Origin: Xanthocytophaga flava
GTDB lineage: Bacteria > Bacteroidota > Bacteroidia > Cytophagales > 172606-1
Reading direction: 5' to 3'
Length of the DNA: 64,000 nt
Assembly (NCBI RefSeq): GCF_030068545.1
Contig: NZ_JASJOR010000008.1
Span: 232,968-296,967, forward strand
The stretch's first letter is position 1. Every line of letters begins with the position of its first letter. The translations under genes and the position numbers were made by a program. Below the pieces are notes generated by a model, which was not told where the DNA came from, did no database searches, and saw only the letters and a program-made list of their open reading frames with translations. Of the stretch, positions 47,486 to 56,205 are shown piece by piece.

Positions 47486-48517
47486 ATGAATCTAGACTGG
47501 GAACATAGTGAGTATATCTATCTCTTACTAGGAATACCGCTCTTGTTTGGTATATTTTTGGGTTATTCATTGTGGCGAAAAAGGAGTTTGAAGAAATTGG
47601 GGAATCCACAGCAGCTACAATACCTGATGCCAGATACCTCACATAAACAGTGGATACATATGGGATTGTATCTAATAGCTATTTTATGCTGTATACTGGC
47701 TATTGTAAGTCCACGTTATCCAGAGACAGTTACAGCACCTGACGTACCTGTTGCAGATGTTGTATTTATGGTAGATATATCTACCAGTATGCTTGCTTCT
47801 GATATGGCTCCCAGTCGGTTAGAGAAGGTTAAGCAAGTTCTTTCTCAATCTATTGCTAATCTGGATAAAAGCAGAGTAGGAGTTGTGTTGTATGCGGCTC
47901 AGGCCTATCCCTTTTTGCCATTTACAGAAGATATGAATGTGGCGGTTTCCTTTATTCCTGCAATCCAACCCTCATTGATCTCTCAGCAGGGAACACAGCT
48001 AACAAAAGCTATGGAGATGGCAGGATATTATTTTAGTGATACAGCCCGGAATAACCAGGTGATTTTTTTGTTTTCGGATGGTGAAAACCATGATAGTGAG
48101 TTTCTGAAATCGGTTGAGAAACAGGCAGCGAGAGGTATCGTAATACATACAATCGGCGTAGGAACAGAAACTGGAAGTCAGATTACAGTGTCTGATGCAC
48201 ATGGGAAGAGTAGTGTGAAAAAGGATGCCGCTGGTTTACCTGTCCTTACCCGTATGGAGCCAAACAATCTTCGTCAAATTGCAGAAGCTGGGAAAGGACA
48301 ATTCCATCCGATATCCTTCACTCAAGAAACCACCCAATTCATTCAGCAACAGATTGAAGCGGCCAGATTATCTATCGGAAAACCTCCACAAATTACCGGA
48401 TATACCTATCTGTTTCAGTGGCTTGCAGGAATCTCACTTGTTTGTATATTTCTAGATATGATACTTGGTGTTTTTTATAAATATCGCATACCTTCACCAT
48501 TTTCTTCATACAAATGA
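47486..48517 (+). CDS. batB: BatB-like VWA-domain membrane protein
   Basis: The protein has 343 residues. Membrane helices are near 11-28 and 57-75, and another is at the C-terminus (LFQWLAGISLVCIFLDMI). The VWA MIDAS is VVFMVDISTSMLASDMAPSR and the second part is VIFLFSDGENHDSEF. It resembles BatA but is the second VWA protein of the set, so BatB is the likely assignment. The next gene overlaps by 4 bp. Confidence 0.9.
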   Translation: MNLDWEHSEYIYLLLGIPLLFGIFLGYSLWRKRSLKKLGNPQQLQYLMPDTSHKQWIHMGLYLIAILCCILAIVSPRYPETVTAPDVPVADVVFMVDISTSMLASDMAPSRLEKVKQVLSQSIANLDKSRVGVVLYAAQAYPFLPFTEDMNVAVSFIPAIQPSLISQQGTQLTKAMEMAGYYFSDTARNNQVIFLFSDGENHDSEFLKSVEKQAARGIVIHTIGVGTETGSQITVSDAHGKSSVKKDAAGLPVLTRMEPNNLRQIAEAGKGQFHPISFTQETTQFIQQQIEAARLSIGKPPQITGYTYLFQWLAGISLVCIFLDMILGVFYKYRIPSPFSSYK

Positions 48518-49263
48518 TACGAACGTTGGTGTTTTTTCTGGGAATTGCTGTAGCTGCACCCTGGATAATTTGTTTTTTCACAGGAAGGCCTGTTGGTGTA
48601 TCCAGTGAGGAAAAACTTTTAGGACAAGGAAATGCTTTTTACCAGCAAGGAGAATATGGAGAGGCAGAAGTGAGTTTTCGTAAAGTATTAGCCAGTAACC
48701 CTGAAATTTCAGAAGCGAAATTTTATCTGGGATTAAGTTTGTATCAGCAACAACGATACACAGAGGCTCTCCCTTATGTAAATAAAAGTAGCCAGCTTTC
48801 TACTAAATTCAAACCACAAGCTTTACAGATCCAGGGTAATATTTTGTTAAAGATGAATCGATGGGCAGAAGCTGCTTTGTGTTATCGGAATGAATTGCTT
48901 TTGAGACCGGGTTATCTGCCTGCTCAAAAGAATTTATCTTATGTACTGCAGAAAATGGCAGAAAAATCCCAAAAGAAAGATCCTATTCGGAATATAAATC
49001 AGCTACAAAAACAACTGGATCAGTCCAAGAATAAAAGCGAAGAAGAGAAAGAGAATAATTCGTCTGACGATTCACAAAATCAGGATGCAAGCCAGTCTGA
49101 AAGTAGTTCGAAAAATAATATCCAATCTTCTCAACAGCAATTAAATGCTTCAGATATGGAAAGTATGCTGAAACAATTGGATCAGGCCGAAAAGCAGATC
49201 AGAGGCAGAAACTCAAGAGCCAGAGCAGAGAAAACGGTACCATCTGATCAGAAAGACTGGTAA
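48514..49263 (+). CDS. batC: BatC-like TPR protein
   Basis: The protein has 249 residues with an N-terminal membrane helix or signal (about 1-22). At least two TPR units are clear: LLGQGNAFYQQGEYGEAEVSF and KFYLGLSLYQQQRYTEALPY. A long Ser/Gln/Asn/Glu-rich linker and a charged tail with MLKQLDQAEKQIRGRN follow. BatC proteins are TPR scaffolds for the VWA complex. It overlaps batB by 4 bp and is 15 bp from the BatD gene. Confidence 0.88.
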   Translation: MIRTLVFFLGIAVAAPWIICFFTGRPVGVSSEEKLLGQGNAFYQQGEYGEAEVSFRKVLASNPEISEAKFYLGLSLYQQQRYTEALPYVNKSSQLSTKFKPQALQIQGNILLKMNRWAEAALCYRNELLLRPGYLPAQKNLSYVLQKMAEKSQKKDPIRNINQLQKQLDQSKNKSEEEKENNSSDDSQNQDASQSESSSKNNIQSSQQQLNASDMESMLKQLDQAEKQIRGRNSRARAEKTVPSDQKDW

Positions 49264-49278
49264 GCTGAGTAAACATCT

Positions 49279-51444
49279 ATGATTCAGAAAGAGATATTTT
49301 CTATGTATATATACCGTTTTGCCTTCTTATTATGGATGGTGGTCTTGTGTACTTTCTCTGCGATAGGGCAGAATGGGGGAGGAAAGGCTTTTTTACGTTG
49401 GGTACCTTCTCAAAAGTCTGTTTATCAGGGAGAGGTCTTTGTTGTGAAACTGCAGTTATATTATGAAGGTAATGTCTCATCACCTGAGATCTTTCCGAAA
49501 CTATCTGTGGCGAATAGCTGGGTGGAGGAGATCAAACAAAGTCAGAAGCCTGTACCCTTTCAGGAACAGATAAATGGGAAAACATATGGAGTTGTAGTAT
49601 TGAAGAAATACCTGGTTATACCTCAGAAATCAGGTACACTTACACTGCCAGCTTATCCTGTTACCATTAAAGTGACTGTAGCTCCGAAGCCAGATGATTT
49701 TTTTCAGGTAGAACAAACGGTAGATCAGTTGTTAACTACTTCTGAGTTATCTTTTTCTGTAAAATCATTGCCCGAGCCAAAACCTGCAACATTTTCCGGG
49801 GCAGTAGGAAAATTTTCATGGAATGTCTTATCTGATAAGGATTCCTTGATTCTACAAAATCCAGTCTTGATTACATACAAAATAGCAGGGGTGGGGAACA
49901 TTCCTTTTGTCTCTCTGCCTCTATATACATTACCAACAGGTTTGGAAGGATTTGAGATAAAAAGTACAGAAGAGCAATTCCTGACAGAAAAGGGACTCTC
50001 AGGAGGTAAAATCTTTACACAAACGATAGTCGGTGAACAAGCAGGTATATATCCGTTGTCTTTGGGATTTACTTATTTTGATCCCAGTCAGGAAAAATAT
50101 GTTTCTCTGACAGATTCTCTTCTTATTACAGTGAGAGATACAACGCAGAAGGCCAGGAGTCAAACCTCAACCGAATTACCAGATAGAAAAATTTCAGACA
50201 AAGGATTGCCCTGGGATACTCAACAACCCAATTTAAGCCATACCCTCCCATTCTGGAGATCAGATCTATATTGGCTTCTTTGTGTATTACCCTTTGGCGT
50301 TGTGATACTTGTGTGGGGATATAGTCAGTGGGATGCATACCAAAAACGTTCCATACACTATCCTCTTCAAAAAGCTGTTAAGGCTCTGCAACACTTGAAA
50401 AAGAAGGGAAACTCTCTATCTACTGAAACGGCTAAAGAGATTGAGACTATAGTATTTAGTTATTTTTCAGGACGTTATCAGCTTGAAGTGGCTGACTGGC
50501 ATCCGGAATATATAAATCAGTTACTGGAAAGTTATAAGGTGTCAAAAACTGTCAGAGAAGAACTTTCGTTTTTATTGAAAACATGTACTCAATTACGGTT
50601 TGCAAAACCTGTAACTGGACAAGTTGTAGGTTCGTCAGAAATAACAGTTGAGCAGATTATGCAAATACTAAAGCAGATCGAAAAACAAAGTAAACCTGAC
50701 AATCGAAAGGAATTAGCAATAGGATTTGTATTAATGCTATGGGTAATAGGAAGTAGTTTACTGGCTGCAATTCCTGAATCGCAATACAGACAAGCTGAAA
50801 CCTATTATCAGAAGCAACAGTTTGATAGTTCCATCACCATTCTAAACCACATAGTAAAGCAGGGTAATAAAGATAAAGTAGTTTATAGTAATCTGGCCAA
50901 CTGTTATGTTCAAACAGGCAAAACAGGATTAGCAATAGCCAATTATGAAAAAGCCAAAGGAATTGAGCCTATGTATTCTGCAGCGATTCATAATCTGGAT
51001 CAGCTGCGAAAAAAGAAAAACCTGATCCCACCTGTAGAATCGCCCTGGCAACAAGCTGTAGCTTTAGTGAACTTGAATCTAATGGCTGGTGTATCACTTG
51101 GATTGATCTGGCTAGGAGCTGGGATTATACTACTATACATTCTTAGCAACATACGCAGGCAATGGCGTATAATAGGTTATGTATGTGTTATCTTGGGAAT
51201 ACTATCTGTTGTCTTTTTACGGCAAGTGGAGGTTTCGAGGCTCCGAAAAGATATGTACATTGTAATCGCTTCTACAAAAGGATATTATGCCCCGAATATA
51301 AAAGCAAGAGAACTGGTACAGTTACCTGAAGGAGCCGCAGTCTCTAGAGAAGATTTATTTTCAGGATGGGCTAAGGTTCGAATTCCGGATGGGCGAAAAG
51401 TTTGGGTAAATCAACAATATATCACAGGTGTAACTCCTTATTGA
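49279..51444 (+). CDS. BatD-BatE fusion protein
   Basis: The protein has 721 residues with a signal peptide (a later start at 49303 is possible). The N-terminal 300 residues are the beta-rich BatD (oxygen tolerance) domain with a membrane helix near 330-352. A cytoplasmic helical part follows, then a helix at about 475-495, a TPR segment (YRQAETYYQKQQFDSSITIL, YSNLANCYVQTGKTGLAIAN), two further helices and a C-terminal SH3-like domain (KGYYAPNIKARELVQLPEGA, WAKVRIPDGRKVWVNQQYI). TPR plus SH3 is the BatE composition, so BatD and BatE are one polypeptide here. Confidence 0.88.
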   Translation: MIQKEIFSMYIYRFAFLLWMVVLCTFSAIGQNGGGKAFLRWVPSQKSVYQGEVFVVKLQLYYEGNVSSPEIFPKLSVANSWVEEIKQSQKPVPFQEQINGKTYGVVVLKKYLVIPQKSGTLTLPAYPVTIKVTVAPKPDDFFQVEQTVDQLLTTSELSFSVKSLPEPKPATFSGAVGKFSWNVLSDKDSLILQNPVLITYKIAGVGNIPFVSLPLYTLPTGLEGFEIKSTEEQFLTEKGLSGGKIFTQTIVGEQAGIYPLSLGFTYFDPSQEKYVSLTDSLLITVRDTTQKARSQTSTELPDRKISDKGLPWDTQQPNLSHTLPFWRSDLYWLLCVLPFGVVILVWGYSQWDAYQKRSIHYPLQKAVKALQHLKKKGNSLSTETAKEIETIVFSYFSGRYQLEVADWHPEYINQLLESYKVSKTVREELSFLLKTCTQLRFAKPVTGQVVGSSEITVEQIMQILKQIEKQSKPDNRKELAIGFVLMLWVIGSSLLAAIPESQYRQAETYYQKQQFDSSITILNHIVKQGNKDKVVYSNLANCYVQTGKTGLAIANYEKAKGIEPMYSAAIHNLDQLRKKKNLIPPVESPWQQAVALVNLNLMAGVSLGLIWLGAGIILLYILSNIRRQWRIIGYVCVILGILSVVFLRQVEVSRLRKDMYIVIASTKGYYAPNIKARELVQLPEGAAVSREDLFSGWAKVRIPDGRKVWVNQQYITGVTPY

Positions 51445-51461
51445 AAGCCGAGAAAACTTTT

Positions 51462-52019
51462 ATGTTTGAAAAGCTACGACAACTTACTGGAATAACTACA
51501 AATGAATTATCTTTTGATTGGCAAACTGAACAGGTTAATTATAAGAAAGGGGCTATGATAACACGGCAGGGTGAGGTAGAACAATATATTTATTGGATAA
51601 AAGAAGGAAGTGTTAAGGTATCTGCCTTTGTTGACATAAAAGAGTTTATACTGGACTTCTGGTTTGCTGATGATCTGTTTACCTCGTTTGCATCCCTAAT
51701 TGAACAAATTCCTTCTCAAACACAGATAACTGCCCTGACAAATGTAATCGCAGAACGTGTATCCTATACACAGTTACAGCAGGTCTACAAACAATCTCAT
51801 CAGGGAAGCGAAATCGGGCGGAAGATGGCCGAACGTATGTATGTTCATAAGACCCGAAAGGAAATAGAACTACTTACCCTGACTGCTGAGCAGCGGTATG
51901 AAAAGTTGTTGGAACAATCCAGACGCCTTATCCTTGAAATTCCTGTTAAAGATGTTGCTTCCTATCTGGGCATATTGCCAGAAAGTCTGAGCCGTATACG
52001 GAGAAAGGTGATCTCATAA
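51462..52019 (+). CDS. Crp/Fnr-family transcriptional regulator
   Basis: I chose ATG 51462 (MFEKLRQLTGI); the frame to 51402 would overlap the BatD gene by 43 bp. The product has 185 residues. It has a cyclic-nucleotide-binding-like fold (GEVEQYIYWIKEGSVKVSA) and a C-terminal helix-turn-helix (VKDVASYLGILPESLSRIR). It starts 17 bp after the BatD/E stop and may be part of that transcript. It faces a DoxX gene whose promoter region holds a 16-bp palindrome. The ligand is unknown. Confidence 0.87.
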   Translation: MFEKLRQLTGITTNELSFDWQTEQVNYKKGAMITRQGEVEQYIYWIKEGSVKVSAFVDIKEFILDFWFADDLFTSFASLIEQIPSQTQITALTNVIAERVSYTQLQQVYKQSHQGSEIGRKMAERMYVHKTRKEIELLTLTAEQRYEKLLEQSRRLILEIPVKDVASYLGILPESLSRIRRKVIS

Positions 52020-52045
52020 AAGTTCAGCTTTGAGATCTGCTTTTT

Positions 52046-52061
52046 CCTAACATAGGTTAGG
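52046..52061. promoter_or_regulatory. Crp/Fnr-type palindrome
   Basis: CCTAACATAGGTTAGG is a 6-4-6 dyad centred near 52053.5, about 44 bp before the predicted transcription start of the DoxX gene. That is close to the class II activator position of Crp/Fnr proteins. The gene for such a regulator ends 26 bp upstream. Confidence 0.5.
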
Positions 52062-52083
52062 TGATCCTTTTTGTGCATAGAAC

Positions 52084-52091
52084 TACCTTTG
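52084..52091 (+). promoter_or_regulatory. -7 element of the DoxX promoter
   Basis: TACCTTTG matches TAnnTTTG. The palindrome occupies the place of the -33 element, as expected for an activator-dependent promoter. Confidence 0.5.
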
Positions 52092-52118
52092 TAAGGTAAA
52101 CTAAAAACGCTAATTAAA

Positions 52119-52568
52119 ATGAAACCTTTGATCGTTCTCTTTGTTGTTTTTGCTCTTAGTATAGGAATTATGTGGCTGGCGTTTGCCTCAATAAATTATA
52201 TGCTGGCAGGAAGAATTGCGTTGGCTGCTATGTTAGTACTTACAGCTTTTGGGCACTTTAAATTTGTTGAGGGAATGGAGATGATGATACCGGATTTTGT
52301 TCCATTTAAACGCTTTTTTGTATACAGCACAGGGATATTGGAATTTCTTGCTGCTTTGGGATTACTGTTTGATTCTACTTTTGAGATTACAGGTTTATTG
52401 CTGATTATCTTCTTTGTATTAATCCTTCCATCCAATATTCAGGCAAGCATGCGTCATATTAATATTGAAAAGGGAACATTAGATGGGCCGGGATTGTCAT
52501 ATTTATGGTTTCGGGTGCCATTACAGATCTTATTTATCGGATGGACCTATTTTGTTACACTACGATAG
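52119..52568 (+). CDS. DoxX-like membrane protein
   Basis: The protein has 149 residues with four membrane helices (about 4-22, 27-45, 64-82, 83-100, with a further one near the end). The loop GHFKFVEGMEMMIPDFVPFK between helices 2 and 3 is the DoxX-family feature. DoxX-like proteins are small inner-membrane proteins linked to redox or envelope functions, with no proven reaction here. Its promoter probably responds to the adjacent Crp/Fnr regulator. Confidence 0.82.
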   Translation: MKPLIVLFVVFALSIGIMWLAFASINYMLAGRIALAAMLVLTAFGHFKFVEGMEMMIPDFVPFKRFFVYSTGILEFLAALGLLFDSTFEITGLLLIIFFVLILPSNIQASMRHINIEKGTLDGPGLSYLWFRVPLQILFIGWTYFVTLR

Positions 52569-52573
52569 TTAAC

Positions 52574-53362
52574 TTACTTTTTCTCTGCTAATCCATAGGT
52601 TATTCCTATTTCCCGAAAAAAGTTTTTCAATAGATCCCATTTTTCAGAACAGAGATCGCCAAGCTGAACTTTAGGAGAATGTTCTTCATTTTGACATTCA
52701 AAACAGAGTTCTATAAAGGCAAATGCTTTATTTTGAACATTATAGAAAACAATCTTATGTCTTGGGGTATAGCATAGACTTATGGTTTGCATTACTCGTC
52801 CATTGTGATAAGAATAGTTGTAAAGGATATCTGTTAATTTATTAATCTGTGAATCAGATAAAATCAGACTGTCTCTTGTTCTATTGACTTTAACAGGTAG
52901 AGAATCAGTTTTGATTTTATAAATAGGTTCAGTTCTAATTTCGATAACCGAATCATTTTCAATATCCGGTTTGGCAGGTATGTACTCTATTTCGGGTAAT
53001 GACTGTTCAGTTTCTTCTGAGATCTCATTTTCTTCGTTCTCAAAAGAAATTATCTCAATTCGTTTCGCTTTATTGAAAGGATAAAACCTCCTACGTTCTT
53101 TTATGGAGTATTCATGAGTATATTGACAATGAGAATTCTCTGATTGGGGATTATTGGTGGAAAATGGAATAGAGTCGATGTGAGGTAAAGGCATTTCAGG
53201 AGAACCTTTATCAACCAGCTCAACTTTTACAGAAGAAACAGCTAGTTTGTCATCTTCTTTTGTATGATTTGAAGGATAACAAGCCGTTAACCATACACTA
53301 ACTAAGGATATCTGACAGAAAACTAATGATTTATTTTTGAACAGTTTGTACCAGTGATGCAT
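52574..53362 (-). CDS. Hypothetical lipoprotein overlapping the beta-glucosidase gene
   Basis: The protein has 262 residues with lipobox WLTAC near residue 28, followed by YPSNHTKEDD. The mature N-terminal half is Glu/Ser/Pro-rich (NENEEISEE-like) and the C-terminal half has LILSDSQINKLTDILYNYSY and several Cys (SLCYTP, ELCFECQN, GDLCSEK). It overlaps the end of the upstream gene by 32 bp, which suggests the same transcript. The function is unknown. Confidence 0.55.
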   Translation of the reverse strand: MHHWYKLFKNKSLVFCQISLVSVWLTACYPSNHTKEDDKLAVSSVKVELVDKGSPEMPLPHIDSIPFSTNNPQSENSHCQYTHEYSIKERRRFYPFNKAKRIEIISFENEENEISEETEQSLPEIEYIPAKPDIENDSVIEIRTEPIYKIKTDSLPVKVNRTRDSLILSDSQINKLTDILYNYSYHNGRVMQTISLCYTPRHKIVFYNVQNKAFAFIELCFECQNEEHSPKVQLGDLCSEKWDLLKNFFREIGITYGLAEKK

Positions 53363-54698
53363 TCAGGATGGTGGTTTGTTGCGAAATCCAGTCCCGATAC
53401 CAGTAGCCAGAATCTTTGATAATACGCTGTTGGGTGTCAAAGTCTATATGTACTAATCCAAACCGGGGGCGATATCCTTCTGCCCATTCAAAGTTATCCA
53501 TAAAAGTCCAGACAAAATAACCATCAACCCGGATTCCTTCTTCTCTGGCTCGCAATACCTGTGCTATGTGGTCTTTAAGATACTGTGTTCGTTTGGTATC
53601 ATGTACACGATTATTTTCAACTTTATCTGGAAACGCTGCCCCATTTTCGGTGACAAATATCTTCTTTACCCCTGGATAAGACGCAAATTTATGGAGCATT
53701 TGATAAATACATTCCGGATACACTTCCCAGCCCATAAGAGTAGGTTCAATACCGCGATTAGCGGCCTTTACCAGATCTGCATTGACAAAAGGCATCCACC
53801 AGGAATATTTGGCTACTTCGCGTGTGTAGTTCTGAATGCCAATAAAGTCATATTCGAAGGAAAGTAATTTCTCATCGCCATTTCGAAAATACTTTTCGAC
53901 CCTGTTTAAAAACGGCAGATCTTTTACAGGGTATCCCATTCCCAATGATGGCTCTATATACAATCGGTTGAGCAAAGCATCTACACGTTGGGCTGCCTGT
54001 ACATCACGAGGGGAGTTACTGAATGGCGTTACATAGGAACAGGAAAATGTAGTGCCGACCTGTGCCTGTGGCTGATAATGCTTTACGATACGTGCTCCTT
54101 CTGCCTGACATAAAGCCGCATGATGCATAGCAGGAATAAAGTTTTTTAACCAGCGTTTGCCAGGAGCATGAATGCCCAGAAAATATCCGGCTCCTGTAAA
54201 TACCATTGGCTCGTTAAGAATCATCCAGTATTTTACACGATCTCCGAAGTGTTTCAGACAGATTTCGCTATAATCCTTAAACCAGTCTACCACATGTCGG
54301 TTAGTCCAGCCACCTTTTTGTTCCAGCACGTGTGGCAAATCCCAGTGATACAGAGTAACCCAGGGTTCAATCCCTCTTTTAATACAACTATCAATCAGAC
54401 GATTGTAGAAATCAATACCTTTTTGATTTACGTGTCCTGTTCCCTGAGGCATAATACGTGACCAGGCAAGTGAGAATCGAAAATGCCTGATGCCCAAAGA
54501 TTGCATAATATCCAGATCGGCTTCGTATCTATGATAGAAATCACAGCTTACATTGGCTGTCTGGTTCAGATAGGTATTTCCTTTCTTATTGGAAAACGCA
54601 TCCCATATAGATAATCCTTTACCATCTTCCTGCCAGGCACCTTCAATCTGATAGGCAGCTACTGAGGTTCCCCAATAAAAATCGTTCGATTGACTCAC
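53331..54698 (-). CDS. GH1 beta-glucosidase
   Basis: The protein has 455 residues and starts at GTG 54698. GH1 signatures are the start FYWGTSVAAYQIEGAW, the acid/base in LNEPMVFTG (Glu163) and the nucleophile in VTENGAAFP (Glu350). The C-terminal YFVWTFMDNFEWAEGY with its Trp and Glu lines the glucose site. It has no signal peptide, so it is cytoplasmic and should split imported beta-linked disaccharides. Confidence 0.96.
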   Translation of the reverse strand: MSQSNDFYWGTSVAAYQIEGAWQEDGKGLSIWDAFSNKKGNTYLNQTANVSCDFYHRYEADLDIMQSLGIRHFRFSLAWSRIMPQGTGHVNQKGIDFYNRLIDSCIKRGIEPWVTLYHWDLPHVLEQKGGWTNRHVVDWFKDYSEICLKHFGDRVKYWMILNEPMVFTGAGYFLGIHAPGKRWLKNFIPAMHHAALCQAEGARIVKHYQPQAQVGTTFSCSYVTPFSNSPRDVQAAQRVDALLNRLYIEPSLGMGYPVKDLPFLNRVEKYFRNGDEKLLSFEYDFIGIQNYTREVAKYSWWMPFVNADLVKAANRGIEPTLMGWEVYPECIYQMLHKFASYPGVKKIFVTENGAAFPDKVENNRVHDTKRTQYLKDHIAQVLRAREEGIRVDGYFVWTFMDNFEWAEGYRPRFGLVHIDFDTQQRIIKDSGYWYRDWISQQTTILNASLVQTVQK

Positions 54699-54800
54699 TA
54701 TTTATACTGTTAATGGAGAAAATACTCCCTCTGAAACAGAAAGCGTATTTTCTCAGATGCTATTCATTCTATTTGTACCAAGATTCACCTCTATTACCTA

Positions 54801-55790
54801 TTATTTTACATGGTTGGCAATTACCTGATCTATAATCCTTTCAGTGATATCAGGATAGCTAACAGGAATTGTTTGACCATATTTGAGCCACTCAGCTATT
54901 TTGGGTAAGTGTTTTTTCTTGAATTTCTTTATAACAGGTACACCCATTTTTTCCAGAGCCGCTGCATTGCAGTGCTGCTCATATTGATTTTTCATAGGAA
55001 TAACCAATACTTTCTTCTTCAAAAACAATGCCTCCGCTGGAGTTTCGAAACCCGCACCACACAAAATACCTGTACTGGAAGTCATACTTTTTATAAAACC
55101 ATCATTGTTGACAGGTTGTATACTCACATTGTTGGTAACAACTGGGGTTTTGCAATGCTTGGAGAAGACTTCCCAGCGAGCATCAGGCAAACGGGTTAGC
55201 ATATCCTGCAGGTGTTCGTCATCATAGGAGGGAAGGTATACTGTATAATGTCCATTGTCTGTAGGCTTCAGTTCCCGTATCTGCTGACGGATAACAGGGG
55301 TAAACGTATGATCATCATACGACTGAAAATGGAAGCCATACGCACTGGTAGTCGGTGCATAGGATTGTAACACTAGCTTACCAATAGGGTCTACTGTATC
55401 AGGTACAGGAGCTTTGGGAGATAGCACAGCTGACTGATGACTTAGGCCAATACACTCTTTTTTGCGAAGACGACATGCCCAGGCGGTAACAGGTTCAAAG
55501 TCATTTAAAACCAGATCATAGGATTCTACAGGCACACTGCGTATTTCCTTGATAAATTGTTTGGATTTGGCCTGTTTGAAAGTCTTATATAAGTCTACTC
55601 CACCTTTCTTTCCAAAGACAAAGTATAATCCATGAAGTTTATATTTGATCTCATAAGGAAGAGATATATCTACCTGTTTTCCACTGACAAGCAGATCTAC
55701 TTCTCCTTTTTTTTGTAATAAGGGGATAATATCCCTGGCACGGCTTAAATGTCCGTTACCAGTTCCCTGAATAGCATAAAGTATTTTCAT
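54801..55790 (-). CDS. Glycosyltransferase (MurG/UGT-like GT-B fold)
   Basis: The protein has 329 residues. It starts MKILYAIQGTGNGHLSRARD, the GxGxGHxxR motif of MurG/UGT-like GT-B enzymes, with GAGFETPAEALFLKKKVLVIP as the donor-binding C-terminal motif. The acceptor is unknown. It resembles archaeal/bacterial proteins annotated as UDP-N-acetylglucosamine transferase-like. It is cytoplasmic and stands alone. Confidence 0.85.
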   Translation of the reverse strand: MKILYAIQGTGNGHLSRARDIIPLLQKKGEVDLLVSGKQVDISLPYEIKYKLHGLYFVFGKKGGVDLYKTFKQAKSKQFIKEIRSVPVESYDLVLNDFEPVTAWACRLRKKECIGLSHQSAVLSPKAPVPDTVDPIGKLVLQSYAPTTSAYGFHFQSYDDHTFTPVIRQQIRELKPTDNGHYTVYLPSYDDEHLQDMLTRLPDARWEVFSKHCKTPVVTNNVSIQPVNNDGFIKSMTSSTGILCGAGFETPAEALFLKKKVLVIPMKNQYEQHCNAAALEKMGVPVIKKFKKKHLPKIAEWLKYGQTIPVSYPDITERIIDQVIANHVK

Positions 55791-55907
55791 AAGTTACTAT
55801 ATTAATATGAGATGGGTAAGTTAAAAAATACTGAAGTGTAGTACAAACATCGTTTGTAGCCGATATGTACGTTTTCCCTTTCTCATTGATATTGTTTCAC
55901 AATAAAT

Positions 55908-55937
55908 AACCCCACAAGTGAATACACTTGCGGGGTT
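55908..55937 (-). terminator. Reverse-strand terminator-like hairpin
   Basis: Arms AACCCCACAAGTG and CACTTGCGGGGTT (one mismatch) with a 4-nt loop. The reverse-strand 3' side reads TTATTTATTG. Confidence 0.6.
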
Positions 55938-55979
55938 ACGATGCAGGCTAAAAAATACAATCGAATGGGTTTTGATGTA

Positions 55980-56090
55980 TCATAAAGTTTTACCCGCCTT
56001 TGGATGGCGTAATGCAGCATTCTGAAAAAATATACGATACAAGAACAAACGTTCCTGTACATACTGACGGATAAACATAAATAGTTTCAT
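55980..56090 (-). CDS. Candidate small protein (36 residues)
   Basis: ATG at 56090, stop at 55980. The product starts MKLFMFIRQYVQERLF and ends HPKAGKTL, with an amphipathic helix and several Arg. It sits between the DUF502 gene and a terminator, at a spacing (43 bp) normal for a real gene. No relative is known to me. Confidence 0.35.
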   Translation of the reverse strand: MKLFMFIRQYVQERLFLYRIFFQNAALRHPKAGKTL

Positions 56091-56205
56091 GGCATAGATG
56101 CGTTTGCGAATACACGAAAGTACATTTCACATATGAATTGATAATTGTCCAGACATGAAGTTTATGTTAAGAATTACTCGGTTTACAAGCAATCTGTGTG
56201 CAACA

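Larger units (their letters stand above)
55791..56205. other. Intergenic with a possible short gene and a terminator
   Basis: 415 bp. It holds a 36-codon reverse frame (55980-56090) followed after 43 bp by a good reverse-strand terminator (55908-55937). Otherwise AT-rich. Confidence 0.5.
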
